This document shows, in pieces, positions 21,604-31,955 of a stretch of 64,000 nt of DNA. The notes beneath the pieces were generated by a model, which saw nothing but the letters and a program-made list of their open reading frames with translations, did not search any database and had not been told where the DNA came from. This DNA is from Holothuria scabra. Lineage: Eukaryota > Echinodermata > Holothuroidea > Aspidochirotida > Holothuriidae. Position 1 is the stretch's first letter. The number at the start of each line of letters is the position of its first letter. A program made the translations under genes and the position numbers. The stretch is from positions 1,488,001 to 1,552,000 of the forward strand of contig CM074179.1 of the NCBI GenBank assembly GCA_037179385.1, written 5' to 3'.

Positions 21604-24600
21604 TTACAAATTGACCACCACACGGTCCCCCCTCACCGAAACGAGTGGACCCCATCGCCTACCGAACGCCGACCTTGGCAAACGAACGAAGTCGGACTCA
21701 ACCCTCAGCCTCACCTCCGCCTTCACCGATGCCAGGACGACGTTACATCGGTCTCTCCATAATGCCAGCTTTATGGAGGCCGAAACAAAGGTAAGTATGT
21801 CCTGAATACTTGTATTGCATGGCGGGGGTGAAAGACCATACAAAGCATAGTCCCGGCCGACCGCCCATGTGTTGCCCATCGTCAAGCGATCGGTCAGGGC
21901 TTGGAACCATTCCCAAAGGAGGGCCACAAATTCACACTGCCAAAACACATGTGACACACTTTCCCACTTTGTGCATCCAGTGCGTGGGCAAATTCCATCT
22001 CCAAGACGCCACCGAAGACGCTTGAGATTAGTCACAATCGCATCATGTGCGATTCGCCACAACAGGTCTCGCCTGCGGTAATCTAATGATCTGCTGTGGA
22101 CCACACGCCACACTTCCGACCCTGAAGCATAGTGATTAGATTGGACCTGGCCAACCAAATCTTCAAAAACAGCCTGATATAGGTCCCTTGCACTTAACTG
22201 CGAAACGGCCCCAACTCTAGATATAATTAGGAGCGTTTCTCTCATTTGACTGTATGTTTCCGAGGGCCTCCAGCTGTGGGGTTCACTGTTACTAAACAGG
22301 GAGGGAAAGAACCGACGGAATGATAATCCCCCCCAATAACGGACAAAATACGCAAAAGGCATTTTGCTGTCTACAGCACTATAAACACACTTGGTCAGGA
22401 GAAAACGGAGTTTGGAAGGAAAGTGCACAAGGCCCAACCCACCACGCCTAACATCCTGATATACCATCCCTCTTCTTACGAGCTCCGTCTTCCCTGACCA
22501 TAAAAACCTAAACACAGCCCTCTCGAGACGCAACAGGACACCCTTTGGAGCAGCCAGAACAGTGCCTGGATACCACAAAAGGGGATAAATAAAACGATTG
22601 ATAACTGTCACCTTTCCGAACAGGCTAATGTGGCGTTCGCCGAAGTCCTTCAACCTAGCTTCCACCAGGTCCACTTTCTCATTCCAGGTAAGTAACTCGG
22701 TTTGCCCATAACCAAACCATATGCCGTTTATCCTTATGGCGTCGTCTACCCATGATGCAGCGAAGGGCAATCTTCTTGACCGCCACTTACCTAGGCGAAG
22801 TCCTTTGGTCTTACTGGGATTCAGTCTGGCATCTGTGGCTCTTTGAAACTTAGACAACGTGCCAGTAAGGGCCTTGAAGGAAGCTAGGTCGGAGACTACG
22901 CATGTGACGTCATCAGCATACTGAAGGCACTTAACTTCAACACCACCGGGAATGTGAAAAGGTTGAAACAAAGGCTCCACTTGAAAAGCTCTTGCTAATG
23001 ATTCACTAAACAATACGTATAGTAATGGTGATAGGGGGCATCCCTGCCGTACGCCACGTTGGACACTGAAGGGGTCTGACGGTAGGCCATTAACGATAAC
23101 CCGACTGTTTACACTATTATACAATAAGGAGGTCCATTTAACAAAAACTGGATTCAAACAAAACTTCTTCAAAATTTTAAAGAGGAATCCATGATCAACC
23201 ATGTCGAAGGCCTTCTCCTGATCGAGGGACACAAGCGCACATGGAAGATCACGGTCCATCACGTATTCAACTAAGTCCCGCACCACCCAGAGGTTCTGCT
23301 GAATACTGTGTCCCCGCACCGCACAGGTCTGAAAGGACCCTACAAGATCTGGCATAACTGTGCCTAGCCTGTTGCAAAGGGCTTTCGCCAGAATCTTGTA
23401 ATCTACATTTAACAAGGTGATTGGCCGTTTGTTTTTCGGTTCGAGGGGTCTCCTGACTTAGGCAGCAAAGTTATTATGCCTGTGCGCTGCGAGTGGCTCA
23501 ATGAGCCAGCGAGGAAGGCAGAGACGAACACATCACGGAGATCATGTGCTATGGTACCCCAGAAGCGTTTATAGAATTCCACTGGAATACCGTCGGATCC
23601 AGGTGCCTTTCCGCTTTTCATCTTCACCACTGCCTTCCAGAGCTCGTCAATAGTCAAAGGGGAGCCAAGTTCATTATTCCGATCTTTAGAGGGCGTCTTG
23701 TCAATATTATCTAATAGGGACTTTTGAAGGTCTTCATCGACATCTGCCTGGGTATACAGCTGCTTATAAAAGTTTTTGTACTCTTCTACAATGTCGAGAG
23801 GGTCCTTATGTACCACACCGAGGGCGTCACGGACAGCTTTTATGCTGCGATCAATGGCATACTTTGTGACGTCCCGGTAGAACTTAATGGTTGGTTTCTC
23901 CTCCGCCTCCACACATTGCACACGAGCACGAACCCGGGCCCCGTGTAGTTTTTCATCAAGATACTGTTGGATTGCATGAAGTGCGGAGGGGTCCCCGTTC
24001 CTCTGCCTAGAGCAAAGTGAAAGGAACTCCCCCCTTCTTCGACGAGCTCTTGCTACACAGTACTCCACTGTAAAACGTTTGATGCGGCTCTTTACATCAT
24101 CCCACCACTCTAAACCTGTTGAAAAAGCCGGCCTCAAAGTTCGCCACCCTTCGTACCTGGCCTTAAAATCTTTGCTATATTCAGCCTCCGTTAGAATATC
24201 TGTGTTCATTTTCCAGAACCCCCTCCCTACTGGCCATGACTGTGGGGGTTGGAATGAGACAGTAACTGCATCATGGTCCGAAATTGGACATGCCACAACT
24301 TCGCAATCACTTGGTGACAGAGCCGTTGGAGCGTACACCCGGTCCAACCTTGAGGCGTCCGTGCCATCAGGGCGGTGCCAAGTGAACACGGACAAGCCAG
24401 GATGCTGCACTCTCCAAACGTCAACCATATCGTGATTCTTTGTGAACATGTCCAACTCCACCATACCCACACTACAGCTTGAAGATGTGAAGGTGGACAT
24501 TCGATCAAACCGTGTGTCAGGGACACAGTTGAAGTCTCCCTTCGTACCTGGCCTTAAAATCTTTGCTATATTCAGCCTCCGTTAGAATATCTGTGTTCAT

Positions 24601-25353
24601 TTTCCAGAACCCCCTCCCTACTGGCCATGACTGTGGGGGTTGGAATGAGACAGTAACTGCATCATGGTCCGAAATTGGACATGCCACAACTTCGCAATCA
24701 CTTGGTGACAGAGCCGTTGGAGCGTACACCCGGTCCAACCTTGAGGCGTCCGTGCCATCAGGGCGGTGCCAAGTGAACACGGACAAGCCAGGATGCTGCA
24801 CTCTCCAAACGTCAACCATATCGTGATTCTTTGTGAACATGTCCAACTCCACCATACCCACACTACAGCTTGAAGATGTGAAGGTGGACATTCGATCAAA
24901 CCGTGTGTCAGGGACACAGTTGAAGTCTCCAGATAGGATACAAGGTGCACAGCCAGGAACGAAGGATGGCAGGGTAGCAAAAAAATTCCTTCTGTCTGTA
25001 GGTTGGTTAGGGGCATAAACGTTACATAGGAAGAAATTCCCGCAAGGATGTTTGATGGTGATGCATACCAATCGACCCTCATGATCATGATCAACCTTTC
25101 CGACCAGGGAAGACCATCTTGGAGAAACTAAAATGACAGATCCACAGGAAGATGCGGAACCAAAGGAAGCGTACAAACCCCCACCCCATTCGTAGGACCA
25201 GGTGTAGACATCGTCCTCATTAACAATGTGAGTCTCTTGGAGGAAAACGAAGTCCACACCTAATGATTTACAAAGTTGGAATATTCTGGACCGCTTCCGA
25301 CTGTCCCTCATGCCGTTAACATTCAGGGTCATGAGGGACAGGGGACCATTCAT
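21604..25353 (-). pseudogene. LINE copy 2 ORF2: endonuclease, RT and C-terminal zinc motif
   Basis: The ATG at 25353 opens the endonuclease (LNVNGMRDSRKR, FLQETH, SGDFNCVPD, SDHDAV). RT motifs follow in the frame ending at 21604: SLDQEKAFDMVDH, RQGCPLSPLLY, LQYADDVTCV. The tail motif CPRTGCTKWE...HVFWQCEF ends the protein. Without the tandem duplication the length is about 1,119 residues. Two defects break it: the 391-base duplication (24147-24537 repeated at 24538-24928), and one G too few in GAGGGG/GAGGGGG near 23446, which joins two long frames. Confidence 0.85.
24147..24928. repeat. Perfect 391-base tandem duplication inside LINE ORF2
   Basis: Two adjacent 391-base units, 24147-24537 and 24538-24928, appear identical throughout. 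The unit spans the end of the endonuclease and the start of the linker. Because 391 is not a multiple of three, it shifts the ORF2 frame. No other copy in the window has it. Confidence 0.9.
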
Positions 25354-26527
25354 GAAATGTGGAGTGTGAAATTACAAAACTGTCTCTGACCTAGCCTTTT
25401 TATTACGTGGATCTGGTGCTGGTGGCACAGAAGGACTAACCCCCCTCCCCGGTCGGACACCTCCCCTGAGGCCGACCTTTTCAACTTGGGCTCAAGTTCA
25501 ACGGCCTCACACAAATCAAACCAGCCCTCCCCAGATGGTGGGTCCTTTGGTGGAGGCTCTGAGGCAGGTCCTCCCACATCTGACATGGCAGTGTCAGACT
25601 CCGAATCCGATGACAGTTGAAGGTCATTCTCCACTGTCAGTATTCCAGCCTCCCCAGGAGCTGGTGCGGATTGTGCCTCAGGTACTGATGTGGAGGGTTG
25701 GGAAGGGCCTACCTCAGGGTTCCCACAGACCACCTCACATCCCTTAGAAGCTAGGAACTCTTGTTCCACCTGATGTGCCACCTCATCAGGCGTAGGGGAC
25801 CTGGGTTCCTCTACCATTGGTTCAGGGTCTGAAGACGAGGGTTCACCTGCCGGCTCCACATCTGCACTTGCACGTGCAGAGTACGATGTGGGGCAGGCAC
25901 CAGAGACATGTCCCTCCTCCCCGCACAAGTTACACCTCACATCATTGGGACATGTTGCCCTCTCATGCCCCAACTGCAGGCATCTGCCACAACGTTTGTT
26001 AGGGCATGACTTGGCCTCATGTCCCTCCTCTCTACAGTGAAAACAGGTGCGGGGCTGACCGAAATACCTGATGTGGGCCTTCGAACCCCCTATGAACAAG
26101 ACGGAGGGAATGTCTTTCTTCAGCTCCATACGGAACTGTCTCTTTCCGTTGAGAATTCCGGCCAAATCACCTTCATTATACTTGACCCAACGCCAGTCAG
26201 AGACACTTCCGTACTGCCCTAGAACCCTCGCCACCAGGCCCTGATCCACCTCAAAATTGAGGTATAACACTGTCACTACCACAGAGCGATCATATGGGGT
26301 GACAGTTAGACCCTCCACACCCTTAAGGGAGGAAACCCCCTTTAATCGGGCAGCATCAGTCCGGAACTTCAGATCATACGTGTTTCGGGATGCAAGGGCC
26401 TGCAGCATCTCTATATCCTTTACCTCTACCTTATTGTTCTTCAACACAGAAAAAACATGCTGGGGTGTAACATTCCCCTCGACTCAAACTGCAACTTAAC
26501 GATACTGCTATCCCGACCTCCGGGCAT
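25350..26527 (-). pseudogene. LINE copy 2 ORF1, nearly intact
   Basis: MPGGRD starts at 26527. A missing G near 26478 (four instead of five) moves the next part into the frame 26447-25350. The three knuckles are present: CFHCREEGHEAKSC, CGRCLQLGHERATC, CNLCGEEGHVSGAC. A second one-base change near 25441 alters the last residues, so the frame runs to a TGA that overlaps the ORF2 ATG (ATGA at 25353-25350). In the unshifted frame the stop is a TAA at 25374-25372, 18 bases before ORF2. Confidence 0.8.
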
Positions 26528-26842
26528 AGCAGCAAAAGTTTGTGGCACAAGGCCACGCAGCAACTAGAGAGAAAACTTCAGCACAGCAGATCAAACCCAG
26601 GAAGGGAAAATAGAAAGGGAACCCAACACTACACTACAGACCAGGCGTGCTTAAAAACGAGCACGACTAAACCACGTCCCCAAGCGAGAGACTACACCCA
26701 ATACCCAACACTTCAGTAAAATGACAGTAGTATATGTTAGTATCACAAGTAGCACAGCACAGCACAGCACAATGCCAAAATTCAGCACGATCAGCGAGAG
26801 CTCCGTGAAAACACGTCCGCTCTCGATGAAGACCAGAACTGA
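26528..26842 (-). other. LINE copy 2 5' UTR
   Basis: This leader begins near AGTTCTGGTCTTCATCGAGA at the right end and matches those of copy 1 and of 48095 over its first 60 or so bases. It contains a short CAGCA repeat at about 26755-26770. Confidence 0.6.
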
Positions 26843-26851
26843 ACAGCAAAT
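26843..26851. repeat. Target-site duplication of LINE copy 2, right
   Basis: ACAGCAAAT, identical to 21363-21371. On the minus strand it is coding sequence of exon 1 (part of the ICC codons). Confidence 0.85.
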
Positions 26852-27074
26852 ACTCTCTACCCGCGATTCCATTGCTTCACAAAGACCACAATTGCACCAA
26901 GCGGTGTTTCCAACTCGTTCGTTCCAAGTCAGGCTCCTCGTTGCTTGAACCAGTTCTTTCATGCGTCTCCACTGATTTCTCAGCAGCCATCTTCCGGCTG
27001 TACTGTTCTTCCGACATGGTTGGTTCAAAATCGTACCCTTGTGGCCCTTCCACTTCTTCTGAAAAGTCGGCCAT
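26843..27074 (-). CDS. P2X7-ballast-like gene, first half of exon 1
   Basis: ATG at 27074 (an in-frame ATG lies further up at 27113) opens an acidic stretch, MADFSEEVEG... FEPTMSEEQY, and runs to PDLER. One frame over, the sequence continues VGNTAWCNCGLCEAMESR and ESICC, the first cysteine cluster of the P2X7 ballast domain (WC-x-CG-x-C...CC). The shift coincides with a tandem TCGT/TCGT at 26915-26922; removing one 4-base unit gives one open frame. The exon is then interrupted by LINE copy 2 at the duplicated site 26843-26851. The locus is therefore probably a pseudogene or a disrupted allele. Confidence 0.75.
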
Positions 27075-27527
27075 TGTGTACTGTAATTTCGAATCTAAAT
27101 GACTCTTCCGCAAGCAAATATTGATTCACATAAAACGGTGCAAAATTTAGGCCTATTAGTAGAAAAGTACGGAGCGATGTCGAACGTTGGAATACTGTAG
27201 ATTAGATATATGTGCCAAGCGAAAACAGAACGTGTAGGCCTATGTTGTGCGAGTGATCATGCGTTGGTCCCAACGGCGAATCGAATCTATGCATGTGCTG
27301 TTTGGTGGGTGAGCTGCATTCGACTCGGTTGATTGATTTGCCACGATGACGTCAATACTTTATTGTTGAAACGGTGATTTTGTGAAAATATTAGCCAATT
27401 TGTAAGTTAAATTTCTCTTTGGCTAAAATTCGGCCGGAAAAGCTTTTGCAATGTTTGGAATGAGAAGAAAATGTTAACTAAGAGTAGCATAATCATATTT
27501 GCCACCAGAATATGCCTGTAAGCAAGT
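27075..27527. other. 5' flank of the P2X7-ballast-like gene
   Basis: This sequence lies upstream (to the right) of the minus-strand ATG. It is probably leader and promoter, but I recognise no TATA box or other core element. No repeat of the LINE families is seen until 27528. Confidence 0.4.
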
Positions 27528-27773
27528 GGTTTGTAACAAACGAATAAGACGCTCCAACCCCACATCAACCCCGAAGACACAGAAAACATGAACATCCCAC
27601 GCCACCGCACGCCTGGAGGCAACATCGTCTCAAAGGCAACAACACGCCCAAAGGCAACAGCATTTGGAAAGCGCAGGGCAAATATACAGGTACACCTTGG
27701 CCAAGGGTGCCCCTGGGGCAGGTGTGACAAAAAGTAACGTAATTATTCCAAGGTTAAACTCACAACCGGATGC
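27528..27773. repeat. Dispersed repeat D, copy 1
   Basis: About 245 bases beginning AATAAGACGCTCCAACCCCA and ending near ACCGGATGCAGTTT recur at 49928-50142 with high similarity. This copy has about 30 extra bases near 27605. At 49.9 kb the repeat sits directly next to a LINE-like 3' tail, so it may be the 3' UTR of another LINE subfamily read on the minus strand. It has no recognisable protein. Confidence 0.7.
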
Positions 27774-27783
27774 AGTTTTTCTT

Positions 27784-29100
27784 TTTAAAACGTACATAGA
27801 AACAGGCACGTATGAACAAATAGACCTAACTTAACTCAGCCGGACCATTCACAAACCACCCATGAAAAAGTACAAATACAACTAAGTCAAACTAACACAG
27901 CAAAACTAATTACAAACCCAATTACATTAAAGTGTTTCAGGATATAACTATGTACACTGCCCATTGCTACCCATCGGTCTGGGACTTCACCTTTTTAATA
28001 CGTGGGGTCGGTACAGGCGTCTCAGACTGATGGGCCATCCGGTCTGAAACATCTGCAGAGGCTGACCTCTTAAGACTAGACTCTGGCCCTTCCCCCTTCA
28101 CACAAGTCAAACCACCCCTCCCTTGAAGGTGGCTCCTTTGCTCTGAGGCAGGCCCCCCGCCATCCGACATTGCTGAAACTGAAGAAGACTCAGAGGAGAG
28201 CTGAAGGTCCTCTACTGTCATCATTTCAGCCTCCCTGGGTGCCGTTGGTAAGGATGGCGAAGTGTCTGCCTCAGGATCCCCAGACCCCCCTCACACTGCT
28301 TGGAGGCAAGGAAGTCCCGTTCCACCTCATTTACTGCCTCCTCCAATTCCTGAGAAGTGCATTCTGGGCCTGCTTGCGAGGGTTCAGGTGCAGACTCCAC
28401 ATCAGCACTGGTGCGAACAGAATACGACGTAGGACAGTCATTACACATATGTCCCTCCTCCCCGCAGAGATTACACCGTACCTCGTTGGGACACTCTGCC
28501 TTGCCGTGCCCCAACTGCAGGCATCTGCCACAGCGCCTGTTGGGACACGACTTGGCTTCGTGTCCCTCCTTCCCACACTTAAAACAAGTACGAGGTTGTC
28601 CCAGATAACGAATGTGGGCTGTGTACCCCCCTATGAACAGAAAGGACGGTATATCTTTTTTCAGTACGATACGGAAATGCCTCTTTCCATTAAGTATGCC
28701 CTTCATCTCACCTTCACCATAGGTGCACCACCGCATATCAGAGACAGTCCCGTATTGTGCAAGACCCCAACCTCAAAGTTCAGGTACAGCAACGTCACCA
28801 CCACAGAGCGATCATATGGTGTGACGGTGAGCCCTTCTACTCCCTTTAAGGCAGACACTCCCTCCAGAAGGGCTTTAAAGGACCTGAACTTTAGGTCGTA
28901 CGTGTTGTGGGCTTCAAGTGCCTGCAACATCTCTATTTCTTCCACCTTTACACCATTTTTCTTCAACAAACTGAACACTTGTGGAGGTGTGACATTCACC
29001 CCTACCGTAAACTCAATTACAAACAGAAAAACGAAACTCCCAGACAATTTTATTTACACGTTCTCTAAAACGGGCACGACCAATATAGTACAGTAGTGTA
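27784..29100 (-). mobile_element. LINE derivative with ORF1 but no ORF2
   Basis: From right to left: a short 5' UTR remnant (ACGGGCACGACCA near 29065), ORF1 in two frames (29047-28703 and 28736-28221, then 28224-27967), and a short 3' UTR ending in a B-like tail (ACGTACATAGAAACAGGCACG at about 27791). ORF2 is entirely absent: the ORF1 end and the 3' UTR are almost adjacent. This could be a deletion or a non-autonomous form; a second example lies at 39700-40064. Confidence 0.65.
27967..29047 (-). pseudogene. ORF1 of the ORF2-less LINE
   Basis: It carries the ORF1 N-terminal domain (TPPQVFSLLKKNGVKVEEIEML, YDRSVVVTLLYLNFEV) and three knuckles: CFKCGKEGHEAKSC, CGRCLQLGHGKAEC, CNLCGEEGHMCNDC. 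About 50 bases around LNFEV...VSDMRW are lost, and one frameshift near 28225 separates the acidic C-terminal tail. Confidence 0.75.
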
Positions 29101-29336
29101 GTGCTTTTTAAGTGCATTGAAACGGCACATACAAAACAAAAACAAAAACTGAAACCGGATCGGGCAAAAACGTAAACGCAAAACTATTTACAGACTGCTA
29201 AATCAAACAGAAAATTATGTTCATTACAGTAATAAGCTATATATACAGATATTTACAAAACTATGTACAGAAAATTATACACACAGATATTTACATACTA
29301 TTTACAAGCCCCTTGCATACCCACCCTATTAGCACA
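29101..29336 (-). mobile_element. LINE 3' UTR fragment, subfamily A
   Basis: The A-type tail (GTGCTTTTTAAGTGCATTGA on the plus strand) is followed by a 3' UTR rich in ATATACAGATATTTACAAAA repeats, with no ORF2 attached. It is a strongly 5'-truncated insertion. Confidence 0.75.
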
Positions 29337-29369
29337 GTACAGCGGTGTAACTGTAACTTAACGATACTG

Positions 29370-30120
29370 TGAAGTGCATTGAAACGGCACATACAAACAA
29401 AAACAAAACTCAAACCGGATCGGGCAGAAACAGAAATGCAAACTATTTACAAACTGCTAAATCAAACAGAAAATTATGTTCATTACAGTAATAAAGCTTT
29501 ATATACAGCTATTTACAGACAGATATTTACAAAACCATGTACAGAAAAAAATGTCATTACAGTAATAAAGCTATACATACAGTATTCACAAAACTATTTA
29601 CAACATAAGCACCCTACAGATCCACCCAATTACACGTTAACCACCACACGGTTCCCCCTCACCGAAACGAGTGGACCCACCCCATCGCCTACCGAACGCC
29701 GACCTTGGCAAACGAACGAAGTCGGACTCAACCCTCAGCCTCACCTCCGCCCTCACCGACGCCAGGACGACGTCCGCAGACTTTCCTATCCCCCTAAAAA
29801 CAATGTTACATCGGTCTCTCCATAAGGCCGGCTTTATGGAGGCCGAAACAAAGGTAAGTATGCCCTGGACACTTGTATTGCAAAGCGGGGGGTGAAAGAC
29901 CATACAAAAATATAGTCCTGGCCGACCGCCCTTGTGTTGCACAACGTCAAGCGATCGGTCAGGACTCGGAACCATTCCCAGAAGAGGGCCACAAATTCAC
30001 ACTGCCAAAATACATGTGGCACACTCTCCCACTTTGTGCATCCAGTGCGTGGGTAAATGCCATCTCCAAGACGCCACCGAAGACGCTTGAGATTAGGTAC
30101 AATAGCATCACGCACAGGTT
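29370..30120 (-). mobile_element. 5'-truncated LINE: ORF2 end and 3' UTR, subfamily A
   Basis: Tail, repetitive 3' UTR and the last part of ORF2 (29637-30090): CPRTGCTKWE...HVFWQCEF, WRDRCNIVFRG and VRLPRSAFGRRWG are readable in two frames. The 5' break is near the codons LLWRIAHDAIV. Another tail of the same family starts about 30 bases further right. Confidence 0.75.
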
Positions 30121-30215
30121 TGTACACAAAATAAGGCACGGAGAAACAAAAATTGTGAAGTTCATTGAAACGGCACATGCAAAACAAAAACTGAAACCGG
30201 ATCGGGCAAAGACAT

Positions 30216-31170
30216 AACCCGACTGTTTACACTATTATACAATAAGGAGGTCAATTTAACAAAAACTGGATTCAAACAAAGCTTCTTCAAAATTTTAAAA
30301 GAGGAATCCATGATCAACCATGTCGAAGACCTTCTCCTGATCGAGGGAGACAAGCGCACATGGAAGATCACGGTCCATCACGTATTCTACTGTGTCCCTG
30401 CATCGCACATGTCTGAAAGGACCCTACAAGATCTGACATAACTGTGCCTAGTCTGTTGCAAAGGGCTTTCGCCAGAATCTTGTAATCTACATTTAACAAG
30501 ATGATTGGCCGTTTGTTTTGCGGTTCGAGGGGGTCTCCTGACTTAGGCAGCATAATCAAAATTATTATGCCTGTGCGCTGCGAATAGTTCAGTGAGCCAG
30601 CGAGGAAGGCAGAGACGAACACATCACGGGGATCACGTGCTACGGTACCCCAGAAGCGTTTATAACCGTCAGACCCAGGTGCCGTTCCGCCTTTCATCTT
30701 CGCCACTGCCTTCCAGAGCTCGTCAATAGTCAAAGGGGAGCCAAGTTCATCATTCTGATCTTTAGGGACTTTTGAAGGTCTTCATCGACATCTGCCTGGG
30801 TATACAGCTGCTCATAAAAGTTCCTTATGTACCACACCGTGGGCGTCACGGACAGCTTTTATACTGCGATCGATGGCATACTTTGTGACGTCCCGGTAGA
30901 CCTTAATGGTTGGTTTCTCCTCCGCCTCCACACAATGCACACGAGCACGAACGCGGGCCCCGAGTAGTTTTCCATCAGTGAAGTGCGGAGGGGTCCCCGT
31001 TCCTCTCCCTACAGCAAAGTGAAAGGAACTCCTCCCTTCTTCGACGAGCTCTTGCTACACAGTATTCCAATGTAAATGTTTAATGCGGATCTTTACATCA
31101 TCCCACCACTCTAAATCTGTTGAAAAGGCCGGCCTCAAAGTTCGCCACCCTTCGTACCTGGCCTTGCTAA
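30216..31170 (-). pseudogene. Decayed ORF2 RT and linker
   Basis: RT fragments in several frames: MPKSGDPLEPQNKRPIILLN (30368-30733) and remnants of the first-Asp box near 30340, altered and out of frame. Several small deletions remove parts of the linker between 30734 and 31100. The YADD box lies in the deleted part. Confidence 0.7.
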
Positions 31171-31172
31171 AT

Positions 31173-31955
31173 TCAGCCTCCGTTAAAATATGTGTTCATT
31201 TTCCAGAACCCCCTCCCTACTACTGGCCATGACTCTGGGGGTTGGAATGAGACAGTAACTGCATCATGGTCCGAAATTGGACATGCCACAACTTCGCAAT
31301 CACTTGGCGACAGAGCCGTTGGAGCGTACACCCGGTCCAACCTTGAGGCGTCCGTGCCATCAGGGCGGTGCCAAGTGAACACGGACAAGCCAGGATGTTG
31401 CACTCTCCAAACGTCAACCATATCGTGATTCTTTGTGAACATGTCCAACTCCACCATACCGACACTACAGCTTGAAGATGTGAAGGTGGACATTCGATCA
31501 AACCGTGTGTCAGGGACACAGTTGAAGTCTCCAGATAGGATACAAGGGGCACAGCCAGGAACGAAGGGTGGCAGGGAAGCAAAAAAATTCCTTCTGTCTG
31601 TAGGTTGGTTAGGTGCATAAACGTTACATAAGAAGAAGTTCCCGCAAGGATGTTTGATGGTGATGCATACCAACCGGCCATCATAATCATGATCAACCTT
31701 TCCGACCAGGGAAGTCCATCTTGGAGAAACTAAAATGACAGATCCACAGGAAGATGCGGAACCAAAGGGAGCGTACAAACCCCCACCCCATTCGTAGGAC
31801 CAGGGGTAGACATCGTCCTCATTAACAATGTGAGTCTCTTGGAGGAAAACGAAGTCCACACCTAATGATTTACAAAATTGGAATATTCTGGACCGCTTCC
31901 GACTGTCCCTCATGCCGTTAACATTCAGGGTCATGAGAGACAGGGGACCATTCAT
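31173..31955 (-). pseudogene. LINE ORF2 endonuclease domain
   Basis: The ATG at 31955 opens a clean endonuclease of about 240 residues with all expected motifs (LNVNG, FLQETH, SGDFNCVPD, RLDRVY, SDHDAV). An extra residue in PVVGRGFW and a frame change near 31185 end it. It is closely related to copy 2. Confidence 0.85.

Larger units (their letters stand above)
21372..26842 (-). mobile_element. LINE copy 2: near-intact full-length element, subfamily A
   Basis: It has the complete structure from the 5' motif (26842 inward) to the A-type tail at 21372, bounded by a 9-base target-site duplication. The defects I find are single-base losses in or beside G-runs (near 26478, 25441 and 23446), a 27-base in-frame loss near 21738 and a perfect 391-base tandem duplication in ORF2. 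It splits exon 1 of the P2X7-ballast-like gene in the same orientation. It is the best template in the window for the family. Confidence 0.9.

Noticed and set aside
24147..24928. CRISPR-like or satellite array
   Set aside because: There are just two units, they are coding LINE sequence and they have no spacers; the genome is eukaryotic.
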